Shown: positions 18,345 through 29,391, counted from the first letter of the stretch. The stretch is DNA of 64,000 nt from Azoarcus sp. PA01 (GCA_001274695.2 LARU01000004.1:434001-498000); one strand, 5' to 3'. The notes: generated by a model from the sequence alone, not told the origin. Made by a program: numbers and translations.

Positions 18345-18526
18345 ATGCTTCACAACGATCAGATCCCATTCGCGTTCGCCCTCCTGCTCCGGCGGCCGGC
18401 GCGATATCGCTCTGGTTGCGCCAGTCCGTGCTGATCGCCTACATCGTGATCGGCATCGTAGCCGGACCGGCCGTGCTCGGCTTGGTCACCGCGCACGATC
18501 AGATCGCCCTGTTGGCTCAGGCATGA
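18345..18526 (+). pseudogene. CPA2-type cation/proton antiporter N-terminal remnant
   Basis: An ATG at 18345 opens MLHNDQIPFAFALLL. After a frameshift near 18390, the reading continues as GAISLWLRQSVLIAYIVIG and then IVAGPAVLGLVTAHDQIALL. Together these are the first two helices of a Kef/NhaS-like CPA2 antiporter. The rest of the roughly 400-residue protein is missing, and the frame ends in a stop that overlaps the next remnant (ATGA). Confidence 0.6.
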
Positions 18527-18690
18527 AATCACCGATCCGCATCCTCGCTGCCACCGACCTTTCCGCGCCTACGAGCCGCGCCGTCGCTCGGGCTTTCCGC
18601 ATTGCCGCCCAAACGGGAGGCGAGCTGATGGTCATGCGCAGCAACTCGACGCCCCTAGACGGTCTGCGCGGCCTTCGGGCAGGGCGAGTG
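18523..18690 (+). pseudogene. Universal stress protein N-terminal remnant
   Basis: The frame from ATG 18523 reads MKSPIRILAATDLSAPTSRA and VARAFRIAAQTGGELMV, a typical UspA first strand and helix (RILAATDLSAP...AFRLAAxTGAEL). Similarity stops after about 50 residues and the frame runs into the antisense of relA. USP genes commonly follow CPA2 antiporters. Here both survive only as N-terminal stubs, so a deletion has removed the middle. Confidence 0.55.
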
Positions 18691-18702
18691 TGGGTTCCAC
18701 CC

Positions 18703-20904
18703 CTACTTGCGCTGCGCGTCGATGACGTCGGGCACTTCGCGGATCAGCGTGATGGCGCGCTGCACCTGCGCGACGCCGCCGACTTCCATCGTGAAGCGCA
18801 TGTACGCAGTCCCCTTCTTCGTTAGCGTATTGACCGCGATGACGTTGAGCTTTTCGCGCGACAGCACTTCGGAGATGTCGCGCAGCAGGCCCTGGCGGTC
18901 GGCCGCCTGCACCGCGATATCGACGGGGAACACCGACTGGCGGTTGTTGTACGCCTGCTCGCCCCAGTCCGCCTTGATCACCCGCTCCGGATGAGTGCCC
19001 GCGAGGCGCTGGAAATCGCGGCAGTCGACGCGATGGATAGAGATGCCGCGCCCGCGCGTGACGAACCCTTCGATCGCGTCCGGCGGCGCCGGCTTGCAAC
19101 AGCGTCCGAGCGAAGTCAGGAGCTTGCCGACGCCGACGATCAGGATCTTGTCGCTCGAATCACCCGCGCGGCTCTGGCCGATCACCATTCCCGAGTCGGC
19201 CGCCTCCGGCGCAGCTTCCCCGGGGGCGCGCAGCGCGACATGGACCGCGCGCGGACCGACTTCGCCACGGCCGGCCGCGACGAACATCGACTCGGCGTTC
19301 TTGAAGCCGAGTTTGCCGGCGATCTCGTCGATGTTGGCTTGTGACTGCCCTTCGCGCTGCATCTCCTTCGCGATGACGGCGCGCCCGCGCGCGAGCAGTT
19401 CGTTCTCTTCGATCTGATTGAAGTACTGCTTGATCTTGGTGCGCGCCCGGCTCGTCGCGACGTAGCCCTGCACCGGGTTGAGCCAGTCGCGCGACGGCCC
19501 GCCCTCCTTCGCCGCGGTGATCTCGACTGTCTGGCCGTTCTGGAGCTGCGTATTGAGCGGCACCAGGTGCCCGTCGATCTTCGCGCCGCGACAATGATGG
19601 CCGAGGTCAGTGTGCAGGCGGTACGCGAAATCGATCGGCGTCGCCCCGCGCGGCAGATCGACAACCTTGCCCTGCGGCGTCAGCACGTAGATCGCGTCGT
19701 CGAGCGAGGCGCGCTTGAACTTCTCGACCCAGTCGGCCGAATCGGCGATCTCGTCGCGCCACGACAGCAGGCTGCGCAGCAGCGCGATCTTCTCGTCGTA
19801 GTCGCCGCCATGCCCCTTGCCTTCCTTGTAGCGCCAGTGGGCCGCGACGCCGAGTTCGGCGTGCTTGTGCATGTCGTGCGTGCGGATCTGCACTTCGACT
19901 GCGCGGCCATCGCCGGCAAGCACCGCCGTATGCAGCGACTGATAGTTGTTGCCCTTCGGCTTCGTGATGTAGTCGTCGAACTCCTGGCCGATCGGCTGCC
20001 AGATCTGGTTTACGATCCCCAGCACCGTGTAGCAGTCGCGCACGCTGTCGACCAGCACCCGCAGCGCGCGGATGTCGTACACCTGCGAGAAGTCGAGCCG
20101 CTTCGCGCGCATCTTGTTGTAGATGCTGTAGATGTGCTTCGGCCGGCCATAGACTTCGGCCTTGATGCCGACCGCGGCGATCTCGCGCTTGAGCCGTTCG
20201 ATCGCCTCCTCGATGAAGCTCTCGCGCTCGACGCGGCGCTCGTCGAGCATCTTCGCGATGCGTTTGTAAGTCTCCGGCTCGAGGAAACGGAACGACAGGT
20301 CTTCGAGTTCCCACTTCAGCTGCCACACGCCGAGCCGGTTTGCGAGCGGAGCATAGATGTCGAGGCTCTCGCGCGCGACGTCAGTGCGGATTTCGCCTTT
20401 CTGTTCGGTGAAATAACGCAGCGTCTGCGTGCGCGATGCGAGCCGCAGCAACACGACGCGGATGTCCTCGACCATCGCCAGCAGCATCTTACGCAGCACT
20501 TCGGTCTGGGCGCGGATGTCCGGCGCCGTCGCGGTCGCGGTCATGCGCGTAAGCAGGCGCAGGCCGTTGAGCTTGCGCAGCCCCTCGACGAGGCGCGCGA
20601 CCCCGTCGCCGAAGCGCGCCGTCACCGTCTCGATCGGGTCCTCGATGTAGTCGCCGACCGCGAACAGCAATGCAGCCACGCGCGTTTCGGCGTCGAGCCG
20701 CAGCGACGCGGCGATCAGCGCGGTCCCCATCGCGTGGGTCCACACCGACTCGCCCGTGCCGAGGACGTGATTTTCATAGGCGCCGCGGGCCAGCTCGAGG
20801 GCTTTTTCGATCAGTGCGCGTTCGTCGGCGCCCAAGCCGTCGGCGAGCAGGTCGACCGGCGGAACGGCGTCGTTCTGTGAAATGGCATGCGTGACGGAGA
20901 CCAT
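18703..20904 (-). CDS. relA: (p)ppGpp synthetase RelA
   Basis: A 733-residue long RelA/SpoT protein. The N-terminal hydrolase-like domain lacks the HD pair (LLFAVGDYIED where SpoT has HDxxED). The synthetase domain has YGRPKHIYSIYNKMRAKRLD and QVYDIRALRVLVD, and shows EFDDYI, the acidic ExDD motif of monofunctional RelA rather than the RxKD of SpoT. TGS (about 400-460), zinc-finger/helical and C-terminal ACT (VQAADRQGLLRDISEVL) domains follow. It is therefore expected to make (p)ppGpp on stalled ribosomes and not to degrade it. The ATG at 20904 gives the conserved N-terminus; the reading frame extends upstream only as antisense. It is divergent from the EamA gene by 95 bp. Confidence 0.94.
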   Translation of the reverse strand: MVSVTHAISQNDAVPPVDLLADGLGADERALIEKALELARGAYENHVLGTGESVWTHAMGTALIAASLRLDAETRVAALLFAVGDYIEDPIETVTARFGDGVARLVEGLRKLNGLRLLTRMTATATAPDIRAQTEVLRKMLLAMVEDIRVVLLRLASRTQTLRYFTEQKGEIRTDVARESLDIYAPLANRLGVWQLKWELEDLSFRFLEPETYKRIAKMLDERRVERESFIEEAIERLKREIAAVGIKAEVYGRPKHIYSIYNKMRAKRLDFSQVYDIRALRVLVDSVRDCYTVLGIVNQIWQPIGQEFDDYITKPKGNNYQSLHTAVLAGDGRAVEVQIRTHDMHKHAELGVAAHWRYKEGKGHGGDYDEKIALLRSLLSWRDEIADSADWVEKFKRASLDDAIYVLTPQGKVVDLPRGATPIDFAYRLHTDLGHHCRGAKIDGHLVPLNTQLQNGQTVEITAAKEGGPSRDWLNPVQGYVATSRARTKIKQYFNQIEENELLARGRAVIAKEMQREGQSQANIDEIAGKLGFKNAESMFVAAGRGEVGPRAVHVALRAPGEAAPEAADSGMVIGQSRAGDSSDKILIVGVGKLLTSLGRCCKPAPPDAIEGFVTRGRGISIHRVDCRDFQRLAGTHPERVIKADWGEQAYNNRQSVFPVDIAVQAADRQGLLRDISEVLSREKLNVIAVNTLTKKGTAYMRFTMEVGGVAQVQRAITLIREVPDVIDAQRK

Positions 20905-20999
20905 GGGCGGATTATCCCATACCCGGGCGGTCATCTCCGCGCGCTGCAGACGATTCCGCGCTGTGCCATCATCACCGCCCTGCCACCGAAACACGACCA

Positions 21000-21893
21000 A
21001 TGAAAAAGCGCTTCGCCAACCCCTACCTGCTGTTGACGCTGACCTCGCTGTTCTGGGCAGGCAACATGGTGATCGGGCGCGGGCTGCGCGAAGCCGTACC
21101 GCCGATGACGCTTGCATTCTGGCGGTGGGCCATCGCCTTCGCGCTGACGCTGCCGTTCGCGCTGCCCCATCTGCGCGTGCAGTGGCCGCGGATCCGGGCA
21201 CACTGGCGCGCGATCGTCGTGCTCGGCGCGATCGGCGTCGGCTGCTACAACACCTTCGCGTACATCGCGCTGCAATACACGACCGCCACCAGCGCGACGC
21301 TGCTCAATTCCTTCACACCGGTGGCGACGATCGCGCTCGCGTTCCTGCTGCTCGGCAAGCGGCTGACACCTCTCGAAGGGGCCGGCGTCGTCGTGTCGCT
21401 CGTCGGCGTGATGATCATCGTCGCGCGCGGCAGCCTGGCGACCCTGCTCGGCTTCAGCCTCAACACCGGCGACCTGTGGATGCTGCTCGCGGTGCTGACG
21501 TGGGGCATCTATACGGTCGGCCTGCAATGGCGGCCGGCCGGCATCGACCCGATGCTGTTGCTCGCCGCCTTCACCGCCGTCGGCGTCGCGGGGCTCGCGC
21601 CGCTGTATGCCTGGGAGCTCGCCAGTGGGCGGCTCATCGATCCGTCACCGGCGACGTTCGCGGGCATTCTCTACATCGGCATCTTCCCCGGCTTTCTCGG
21701 CTACGTGTTCTTCAACGCTGGCGTGGCGGCGGTCGGACCGAGCCGCGCGTCCCTGTTCATCCACCTGATGCCGGTGTTCACTGCGCTGCTCGCGGCGATC
21801 TTTCTCGGCGAACGGCCCCAGCCGTTCCACTTTGCCGGCATCGCGCTGGTTTTCGCCGGCATCTTCCTGACGACGCGCAAACCCGCCGGCTGA
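21000..21893 (+). CDS. EamA/DMT-family transporter
   Basis: A 297-residue inner-membrane protein with ten predicted helices in two EamA repeats. The first repeat contains LTSLFWAGNMVIGRGLREAVPP, written here in part, and the second begins near LNTGDLWMLLAVLTWGIYTV. Such proteins export amino acids or other small metabolites; the substrate is not predictable from sequence. It is divergent from relA, and its stop is five bases before the mtfA start, so the two are probably co-transcribed. Confidence 0.9.
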   Translation: MKKRFANPYLLLTLTSLFWAGNMVIGRGLREAVPPMTLAFWRWAIAFALTLPFALPHLRVQWPRIRAHWRAIVVLGAIGVGCYNTFAYIALQYTTATSATLLNSFTPVATIALAFLLLGKRLTPLEGAGVVVSLVGVMIIVARGSLATLLGFSLNTGDLWMLLAVLTWGIYTVGLQWRPAGIDPMLLLAAFTAVGVAGLAPLYAWELASGRLIDPSPATFAGILYIGIFPGFLGYVFFNAGVAAVGPSRASLFIHLMPVFTALLAAIFLGERPQPFHFAGIALVFAGIFLTTRKPAG

Positions 21894-21898
21894 ACGCG

Positions 21899-22717
21899 AT
21901 GCTGAATTTCCTGCGCAAATGGCGAAAGGCACGTCGGCTCGCCGCGATACGGGTGCCGAACGCGCTGTGGACCAGCGTCGAGAAGAAGCTGCCGTTTCTC
22001 GACTATCTCGAACCAGCCGACCGCGAACGCCTGCGGGAATTCGCGCGCGAGTTCCTCGCGGAAAAGCAGTTCCACGGCGCCCATGGCATGGCCCTCACCG
22101 ACGACGTGATGCTCGCGATCGCCCTCCAAGCCTGCCTGCCGATCCTGCGCGTCGGACTCGACGCCTATCGCGGCTGGGTCGGTGTCGTCGTCTACCCCGG
22201 CGACTTCGTGATTCCGCGCCATGAAACGGACGACGCCGGCGTCGTGCACGAATACGACGACGAAGTGCTCGGAGAAGCGTGGGAAGGCGGCCCGGTGCTG
22301 GTGTCGTGGCATCGCGACGGCGAAGGGCCGGAAGGCGTAAACGTCGTCATCCACGAGTTCGCGCACAAACTGGACATGCAGAACGGCGACGTCGACGGCT
22401 TGCCGCGGCTGCCCCGGGGCATGAGCAGAGCGGCTTGGGCGAAAGTGTTCACCGCCGCCTACCGGCATTTTTGCGCACAGGTCGATGCGGGCGAGGAAAC
22501 CCTGCTCGACCCGTACGGCGCCGAGAGTCCGGGCGAGTTTTTTGCGGTCGCTTCCGAAGCGTTCTTCGAAACACCCTGCCTTCTCGAACAGGAACTTCCT
22601 CGCGTGTACGAGCAGCTGTCGCGCTTCTACGGCCTGGACCTCGCCACCGGTGAACGCCGCGTCCGCGACGAACAGCAGCGCCGTTGCGGAGCCCCACCCC
22701 GCACTTTGGGATCATGA
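21899..22717 (+). CDS. mtfA: MtfA-type zinc peptidase (M90 family)
   Basis: A 272-residue cytosolic metallopeptidase. The zinc site is HEFAHKLDMQNG (HExxH, about residue 150), with the third ligand probably the glutamate in GEFFAVASEAFFE. MtfA interacts with the glucose repressor Mlc and affects the PTS in E. coli; whether it does so here is unknown. The ATG spans 21899-21901, five bases after the transporter stop. Length fits the family (about 265). Confidence 0.92.
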   Translation: MLNFLRKWRKARRLAAIRVPNALWTSVEKKLPFLDYLEPADRERLREFAREFLAEKQFHGAHGMALTDDVMLAIALQACLPILRVGLDAYRGWVGVVVYPGDFVIPRHETDDAGVVHEYDDEVLGEAWEGGPVLVSWHRDGEGPEGVNVVIHEFAHKLDMQNGDVDGLPRLPRGMSRAAWAKVFTAAYRHFCAQVDAGEETLLDPYGAESPGEFFAVASEAFFETPCLLEQELPRVYEQLSRFYGLDLATGERRVRDEQQRRCGAPPRTLGS

Positions 22718-22992
22718 ACGTCGGCAAGCCCCTGTTCGTCGTCTATCGTCCTCCAGTCCGGCGACCGGCGGGTGACCGGGAACATTCCGCCCAAGCGGGT
22801 TCCGGAAAAATCCACGATGCTGTACGAATAATTCCTGTGGAATAGTGCCCTTCCGGAGCGGACGTCATTGGCGGGCCCGGAGTGATCGGTTGACGTTCAC
22901 GGCAAAATGAGTTTGCCACGTTTGGGGCGTCCGTCTAAGCTGCAAGAGCCACAATCGGCAGACCACCCGATCTATCTCTCGGAGGACGATTC

Positions 22993-23433
22993 ATGGTTAT
23001 AACCTGGATACTGGTTGCTAATGCCAGCCTGGCGAAGCTCTATGCAAACCTCGGTCCGAACAAGGGACTCACCCTGGTGAAGGAACTGTTTCATCCGGAA
23101 AGCAGACGGAAAAATTCCGAACTTGTAACCGACCGTCCCGGCACCATGGCGTCGGTAGGCAACGGGCAAGGTTCGGCGCAGCCTCAGACTCTTCCCAAAA
23201 CCCACGAAGCAAAGGTGTTCGCGCAACAGATTGCGCAAGAGCTGTACCTGGGACGGGCCAAGAACGAATTCAGCCGCGCAATCGTCTTCGCCCCACCCGC
23301 CTTCATGGGCATGCTCAATGCGGTGCTGGACACACCGACAGCGCAGCTGATCACCGATCGTTTCGAAAAGGATTACACGAAGGAACCGGAGCCCGTCCTG
23401 CGTGAGCGGCTCGGCTCGTGCCTGTTCCTTTGA
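22993..23433 (+). CDS. Host attachment family protein
   Basis: A 146-residue protein of the 'host attachment protein' family (COG5622-type), related to release-factor-like baeRF folds. It starts TWILVANASLAKLYANLGPN; family members typically begin with W-LVA-AxxARL. A charged loop (SRRKNSELVTDRPG) and the segment THEAKVFAQQIAQELYLGR follow. The function is not established despite the name. GGAGGA lies nine bases upstream of ATG 22993. The 275-base gap before it shows no gene. Confidence 0.8.
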   Translation: MVITWILVANASLAKLYANLGPNKGLTLVKELFHPESRRKNSELVTDRPGTMASVGNGQGSAQPQTLPKTHEAKVFAQQIAQELYLGRAKNEFSRAIVFAPPAFMGMLNAVLDTPTAQLITDRFEKDYTKEPEPVLRERLGSCLFL

Positions 23434-23515
23434 ATTCCTGACTGGAAAGCCTGATTCTTCGAACGTCTCTGTTCCGGAGACGATGGGGTCGCAGCACGCA
23501 TGACCTCGAAAGGCC

Positions 23516-23536
23516 GCGGGGCGCTCGGCGCCCCGC
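23516..23536. terminator. Bidirectional stem-loop terminator candidate
   Basis: A perfect 9-bp arm palindrome (GCGGGGCGC, loop TCG, GCGCCCCGC) lies between two convergent genes, the host attachment protein and the YbaK-type gene. It is followed on the plus strand by ATTCATT, not by a strong U-tract. The position is ideal for ending transcription from both sides. Confidence 0.55.
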
Positions 23537-23561
23537 ATTCATTCGGCTCGACGGCAGGCGC

Positions 23562-24041
23562 TCAATGCCGCCAGTAATGTTCGCCGAACCGGATGTGCTT
23601 CGCCTCTTCCATCATCGTCATGAAATCCTCGCTGCTCATCTGGATGAGCTTCTCGTGGTCGCCGCCCTCGAAGTAGATCTCGGGCTGCTCGGCCAGCGTG
23701 TCGTCGACGACCATCCGCATGCCGTACGCGCTGCCGACGGGCGGGACCGCTCCGGGTTCGCAATCGGTGAACAGGGCGGATAGCTCGTCCTCGGACGCGA
23801 GGCGCAAGTTGCGCTGCATCGCCTTGCTGAGCCAGCCGAGCTGCACGTGCTGAGTGGAGGGCAACACCGCCATCAGGAAGCCATCATCGTCTTCAAGCAC
23901 GACCGATTTGGCCAGGCAATTGCCGGGCACCCGCGCCAACTGCGCGGTCTCCATGCTGTTGTGGGAATGCGGATGCGTCAGGACGTCGTACCGCAAGCCG
24001 TGTTCGCTCATGTACTCCTGGAGTTTTGACGCGATTGCCAT
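23562..24041 (-). CDS. YbaK/ProX aminoacyl-tRNA deacylase-domain protein
   Basis: A 159-residue protein of the YbaK/ProX editing family, which hydrolyses mischarged aminoacyl-tRNA in trans. Visible pieces are YDVLTHPHSHNSMETAQLA, the conserved lysine in GNCLAKSVVLED, and PPVGSAYGM near residue 105, the binding-loop GxxPP-type region. The ATG at 24041 has GAGGAGG eight bases upstream, the strongest ribosome site in this stretch, so the long upstream frame is rejected. The exact tRNA substrate is not predictable. Confidence 0.85.
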   Translation of the reverse strand: MAIASKLQEYMSEHGLRYDVLTHPHSHNSMETAQLARVPGNCLAKSVVLEDDDGFLMAVLPSTQHVQLGWLSKAMQRNLRLASEDELSALFTDCEPGAVPPVGSAYGMRMVVDDTLAEQPEIYFEGGDHEKLIQMSSEDFMTMMEEAKHIRFGEHYWRH

Positions 24042-24239
24042 GATGGTCCTCCTCGATCGGGATCCGGGCAGCCGGTCCACCCGCCCCCTCGACCTTTCAT
24101 TCCGACATTTCATTTTAGGACGCAACACGGCATCCTGCACTGCAGGCAGGCCACCGGTGCGGTGGCCGGGCGAACTCGCCGCCGCACGGTCGCGATTCGC
24201 AAGACGTGTGCAGGTTTTCAACGCGTGGGAGGTTCGGAA

Positions 24240-24881
24240 ATGGCCCTTTGTTTCTACTACGGCGCCGGTTCGCCTTATGCATGGCGCGTCTGGCTGGCGC
24301 TCGAACACAAGCATCTGCGCTACGAACTCAAGGCGTTGTCGTTCGATGCCGGAGACCTGAAAAAACCCGAGTACACCGCGATCAACCCGCGGCAGAAAGT
24401 GCCGGCAGTCGTCGATGACGGATTCGCGCTGTTTGAATCGGCGGCGATCCTCGAATACCTCGACGAACGTTACGACGAAACGCCGCTGCTGTTTCCGGGA
24501 GACATCCGGCAACGCGCGCTGATCCGGCGCATGGTCCGCGAAGCCGACCAGTATCTGGCGAACCCGCTCGAAGAACTCGTCGCGAACGTGCTCTACACGC
24601 CGCAAGCCGAATGGCAGCACGAAACGATCGCGCGCTCGCGCGACGCCTTCGCGCGCGAACTCGGCCTGTGGGAAACGATGATCGCGGGTGACACGCTGGC
24701 GGGCGAACTCTCCGCGGCGGACTTCACGCTCTACCCGTTGATCGCGCTGGCGCTGCGAATCGAGAAGAAAAAGCCCGACGTGGAAATCGCCGCACGGATC
24801 GGCCCGCGGCTTGCAGCGTGGATGAAGCGGGTCGAAGCGCTGCCCTACTTCGCTCGCACCTGGCCGGCCCACTGGACCTGA
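24240..24881 (+). CDS. Glutathione S-transferase family protein
   Basis: A 213-residue GST. The thioredoxin-fold N domain shows the catalytic-site region YGAGSPYAWRVWLALEHK (a serine at the usual first-helix position) and the glutathione-binding NPRQKVPAV and ESAAILEYLDERY. The C domain is all-helical and ends LPYFARTWPAHW. The ATG at 24240 gives the canonical start; an earlier in-frame codon adds about 26 non-conserved residues. It stands alone, so no pathway can be assigned. Confidence 0.9.
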   Translation: MALCFYYGAGSPYAWRVWLALEHKHLRYELKALSFDAGDLKKPEYTAINPRQKVPAVVDDGFALFESAAILEYLDERYDETPLLFPGDIRQRALIRRMVREADQYLANPLEELVANVLYTPQAEWQHETIARSRDAFARELGLWETMIAGDTLAGELSAADFTLYPLIALALRIEKKKPDVEIAARIGPRLAAWMKRVEALPYFARTWPAHWT

Positions 24882-24936
24882 AGCGGTCGCGGGAGCGGCG
24901 TCAGCCGCTTTTCCCGGCGCACCGCTCGGCCTCGCC

Positions 24937-25482
24937 CTAGCGGGCTCGCCATTCCCTGAGCGTCCGATAATGCGCGCCGGCGCTGCTCTGCACCGACTCG
25001 ACGAGCACGAAGCTGTCGACAGGCCAGTCGATCGGGTCGACGCAGCGCGTCGAAACCTGCGCATGCGCCTTGCGCAGCAGCGTCACGTGCGGCGCGAACG
25101 GGCGCCGCTCGACGGCAAAACCGGCGGCTTCGAGCGCGCCGTTGAGTCGCTCGACGAGTCCGGTAAGCGGTGCGGGGCAGCTCTGCGCGCCAGCCCAGAC
25201 GATGCGGTTGTGGCGCCACCCCCCGAGGAGGTCCAGCCGCAGCGTGAACGAGGTCGCCTCGACGTCGTTCCCGACCGCGATCAGCTCGGCGAGGCGCTGC
25301 GGCGACACGTCGCCGATGAACGCGAGCGTCAGGTGCAGCGTCTCGCATCGCGTGCGGCGCCCAGCGCATTCCGCGTGCGCTTCGGCGCCGAGTTCATCGA
25401 GGCGCTTCGCGACGCGGGCATCCGGCCACAGCGCGAAGAATACGCGCGAAGGCTTTCCCGTCGCCGCGGGATCAGGTTTCAT
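24937..25482 (-). CDS. thpR: RNA 2',3'-cyclic phosphodiesterase
   Basis: A 181-residue 2H phosphoesterase (LigT/ThpR). The two catalytic H-x-T motifs are [10 protein letters not shown] and HVTLLRKA. The N-terminus [16 protein letters not shown] is typical. It hydrolyses 2',3'-cyclic nucleotide termini and can ligate tRNA halves in vitro; its cellular role is unclear. The start overlaps the end of ispF by 11 bp, so the genes are coupled. Confidence 0.93.
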   Translation of the reverse strand: MKPDPAATGKPSRVFFALWPDARVAKRLDELGAEAHAECAGRRTRCETLHLTLAFIGDVSPQRLAELIAVGNDVEATSFTLRLDLLGGWRHNRIVWAGAQSCPAPLTGLVERLNGALEAAGFAVERRPFAPHVTLLRKAHAQVSTRCVDPIDWPVDSFVLVESVQSSAGAHYRTLREWRAR

Positions 25483-25969
25483 CGCCCTGTCGCATCAGCA
25501 GCGCGACGACCTGGGCGGCGATGCCTTCGCCGCGGCCGGTGAAACCGAGCTTTTCAGTCGTCTTGCCCTTGATATTGACTGCCGCGGGGTCGATGCCGAG
25601 GTCGGCGGCGATGTTCGCGACCATCGCCGGCGCATGCGGGAGGATCCGCGGCGCCCGGCAGATCACCGTCGCGTCGACGTTCACGACGCCGAAACCTGCG
25701 GCTCGCACCGCCGCAAACGCTTCGCGCAGCAGCCCGCGGCTGTCGGCGCCCGCGTGCGCCGCGTCGGTGTCGGGAAAAAGCCGCCCGATGTCGCCGAGGC
25801 CGGCGGCCCCGAGCAGCGCGTCGGTCAGCGCGTGCAGCAGGACGTCGGCGTCCGAATGCCCGAGCAGGCCGCGCTCGAACGGGATATGCACGCCGCCGAC
25901 GATCAACGCCCGCCCCGGCACCAGCGCATGCACGTCGAACCCCTGGCCGATACGGAATGGAGCTTTCAC
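25472..25969 (-). CDS. ispF: 2-C-methyl-D-erythritol 2,4-cyclodiphosphate synthase
   Basis: A 165-residue enzyme forming MEcPP in the non-mevalonate isoprenoid pathway. Metal ligands appear in [11 protein letters not shown] (D and H) and in the [20 protein letters not shown] segment. [10 protein letters not shown] and [16 protein letters not shown] are also diagnostic. It starts one base after the ispD stop, giving an ispD-ispF-thpR transcript. Confidence 0.97.
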   Translation of the reverse strand: MKAPFRIGQGFDVHALVPGRALIVGGVHIPFERGLLGHSDADVLLHALTDALLGAAGLGDIGRLFPDTDAAHAGADSRGLLREAFAAVRAAGFGVVNVDATVICRAPRILPHAPAMVANIAADLGIDPAAVNIKGKTTEKLGFTGRGEGIAAQVVALLMRQGDET

Positions 25970-25970
25970 G

Positions 25971-26672
25971 TCAGTTTTCCCGGTTCGTGAGGATCCACTC
26001 GGCCAGGTGCAGGTCGAGCGGATAAGTGACTTTCAGATTCGTCGCGTCGCCTTCGACGAGTCGCGGATGCAGGCCCGCGGCCTCGATCGCGCTGGCCTCG
26101 TCGGTGACGTGTGTCGCGGCTTCGAGCGCGCGGCGCAGCATCACGTGGCGGAACATCTGCGGCGTCTGCGCCTGCCACAGGTTTTCGCGCGGCACGGTGG
26201 CGAGCACTTGGTCGTGCTCGCCGGCGCGCTTCAAAGTATCGGCGACCGGCACGGCGAGCAGGCCGCCGACCTCGTCGCGCGCGAGCTCCCGGATCAGCTT
26301 CTCGATGTGCCACGACGCCAGGCACGGGCGCGCAGCGTCGTGGACGAGCACCCAATCCGACGACTCGAGCTCGTGGGCGATCGCGCGCAGCCCGCCGAGC
26401 ACGCTGTCGGCCCGTGTCGCGCCGCCGCAAAAAAGCGGCACGAGCTTCGGGCCGAGCGAGGACCAGTCGTGACGCGGCCACTCGGCGTCGTCGACCGAAA
26501 GCACGACGAACACCTTGTCGACTTGGGGCGCCGCGCACAGCACGGCGAGCGAATGGAAGATCAGCGGCTTGCCGAGCAGCGGAAGATACTGCTTCGGCCG
26601 GGACGCTGCCATGCGGCTGCCGCTGCCGGCCGCCGGGACGATTGCGAAATGACGAGGCTGAAAGGTCTGCAT
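25971..26672 (-). CDS. ispD: 2-C-methyl-D-erythritol 4-phosphate cytidylyltransferase
   Basis: A 233-residue nucleotidyltransferase that makes CDP-ME from MEP and CTP. The glycine-rich CTP loop is [20 protein letters not shown] (basic residues R and K conserved). [18 protein letters not shown] holds the metal/substrate aspartates, and the later TDEASAIE is also family-typical. It is first of the ispD-ispF-thpR unit. Confidence 0.97.
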   Translation of the reverse strand: MQTFQPRHFAIVPAAGSGSRMAASRPKQYLPLLGKPLIFHSLAVLCAAPQVDKVFVVLSVDDAEWPRHDWSSLGPKLVPLFCGGATRADSVLGGLRAIAHELESSDWVLVHDAARPCLASWHIEKLIRELARDEVGGLLAVPVADTLKRAGEHDQVLATVPRENLWQAQTPQMFRHVMLRRALEAATHVTDEASAIEAAGLHPRLVEGDATNLKVTYPLDLHLAEWILTNREN

Positions 26673-26735
26673 GGCGCGGATTCTACCCGCGCGACGCCGG
26701 CTCCCGCCAAGTCCGCCACTCGCCCGGCGCCGCCG

Positions 26736-28358
<1,623 letters not shown>

Positions 28359-28556
28359 GGCAGTCATCCGTATCGGGTTCGAGACGCCAGAATACGCGCT
28401 GTTGCCGAGCATGAAATTTCGTTTTCCTGGATTTTGCGCAACTTCGTGCCGTGCCGGCGGCCCGCACCGCAGCGCTTAGCTGTCTCGAGCAGGCGTTTCC
28501 GACCGAGATGCAACAGCGCCGACCGGCCTGCTGACCGAACTGGAACGCCTGCAGCG

Positions 28557-28612
28557 TGGCAATGCCACAGAATACGGGCTACAATTCGGGCGTTTATTCT
28601 GTACTGATACAG
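28557..28612 (+). promoter_or_regulatory. Promoter/operator of Phd-ParE-like toxin-antitoxin pair
   Basis: A TACAAT -10 box (28580-28585) stands 17 bp after a weak -35 (TGGCAA, 28557). Around it is a perfect 8-bp inverted repeat, ACAGAATA (28567-28574) and TATTCTGT (28595-28602). A second dyad, CTGTA-CTGA-TACAG, lies at 28599-28612, next to the AGGAGG ribosome site. Such dyads fit autoregulation by the antitoxin. Confidence 0.55.
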
Positions 28613-28621
28613 GAGGCCGCC

Positions 28622-28915
28622 ATGGCTATTTCCACTCAGGACATCGTCTCCCTCACCACTGCCCGCGCTCAGCTTTCCGAACTGGCCGACCAGGTCAAGG
28701 CGGGGGTGGAGAAGATCATCACCAAGAACGGCGAAAGCTACGTCGCCCTGGTCGATGCGCGTCGGCTGGACCACTACCACCAGCTCGAGCGCGCGCACAT
28801 TCACCTGTTGCTGCTCGACGATGCCGCGCGCGGGCTGGATGACGTCGCCGCCGGGCGCACCCGCGAGGCGGGCGCGGCGCTGCAGGATCTGAAAAGGCGT
28901 CGCGCCCAGGCATGA
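28622..28915 (+). CDS. Phd/YefM-type antitoxin
   Basis: A 97-residue antitoxin. The N-terminal Phd/YefM fold shows VSLTTARAQLSELADQVKAG followed by KIITKNGESYVALVDARRLD, the usual 'N-G-x-x-x-A-L-V' strand. The C-terminal half (residues 55-97) is longer and helical, and should wrap the toxin. AGGAGG lies 6 bases before ATG 28622. Its last four bases (ATGA) overlap the toxin start, typical of type II pairs. Confidence 0.82.
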   Translation: MAISTQDIVSLTTARAQLSELADQVKAGVEKIITKNGESYVALVDARRLDHYHQLERAHIHLLLLDDAARGLDDVAAGRTREAGAALQDLKRRRAQA

Positions 28916-29343
28916 GTTCCGGCGCAACGGTGCTCGTCACCCGCAACTTCGAACACAACCTCGACGAGATCGAGCGCTTTCTGACCGAAGCCGACGCGGG
29001 CGGAGCGAGTTTTGACGACCTGCTCGACATGCTGGCCAACGTGGTCGTTCCCCATCTGGAGCGCCATCCGGATCTGGGCCGCGATTTTCTCGCCCGCCCC
29101 GCGCTGTCGATCGAAGCAGAAGCCCGAGTGGAAAAGCTCACCAGGCAGCTATCCGTCCTGACAGCGAAGGCCGATGAGCGGCCTGACGACCAGCCAGCAG
29201 ACCGGCCCAGCCTGCGCGAATACGTCATGGCCCATTACGTGGTGCTGTATGTCCACGTCGGCGATCGCGTCCATCTGCTCGCCATCCGTCATCACCGCCA
29301 GCTGTCCTTCGATTTCGATGCCCTCTGGCTGGGAACGCCCTGA
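28912..29343 (+). CDS. ParE/RelE-like toxin (long form)
   Basis: A 143-residue protein translated from the antitoxin's ATGA overlap. The C-terminal strand region YVVLYVHVGDRVHLLAIRHH resembles the RelE/ParE fold core, with arginine/histidine at the usual functional positions. It is about 45 residues longer than ordinary ParE toxins because of an acidic helical insert (about residues 40-100). Activity (gyrase poison or mRNA nuclease) cannot be decided from sequence. Confidence 0.75.
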   Translation: MSSGATVLVTRNFEHNLDEIERFLTEADAGGASFDDLLDMLANVVVPHLERHPDLGRDFLARPALSIEAEARVEKLTRQLSVLTAKADERPDDQPADRPSLREYVMAHYVVLYVHVGDRVHLLAIRHHRQLSFDFDALWLGTP

Positions 29344-29391
29344 AGCGCCGGCACACGCATCAAGCCGCATAGCAGGCTTATTCGCAGGCTC

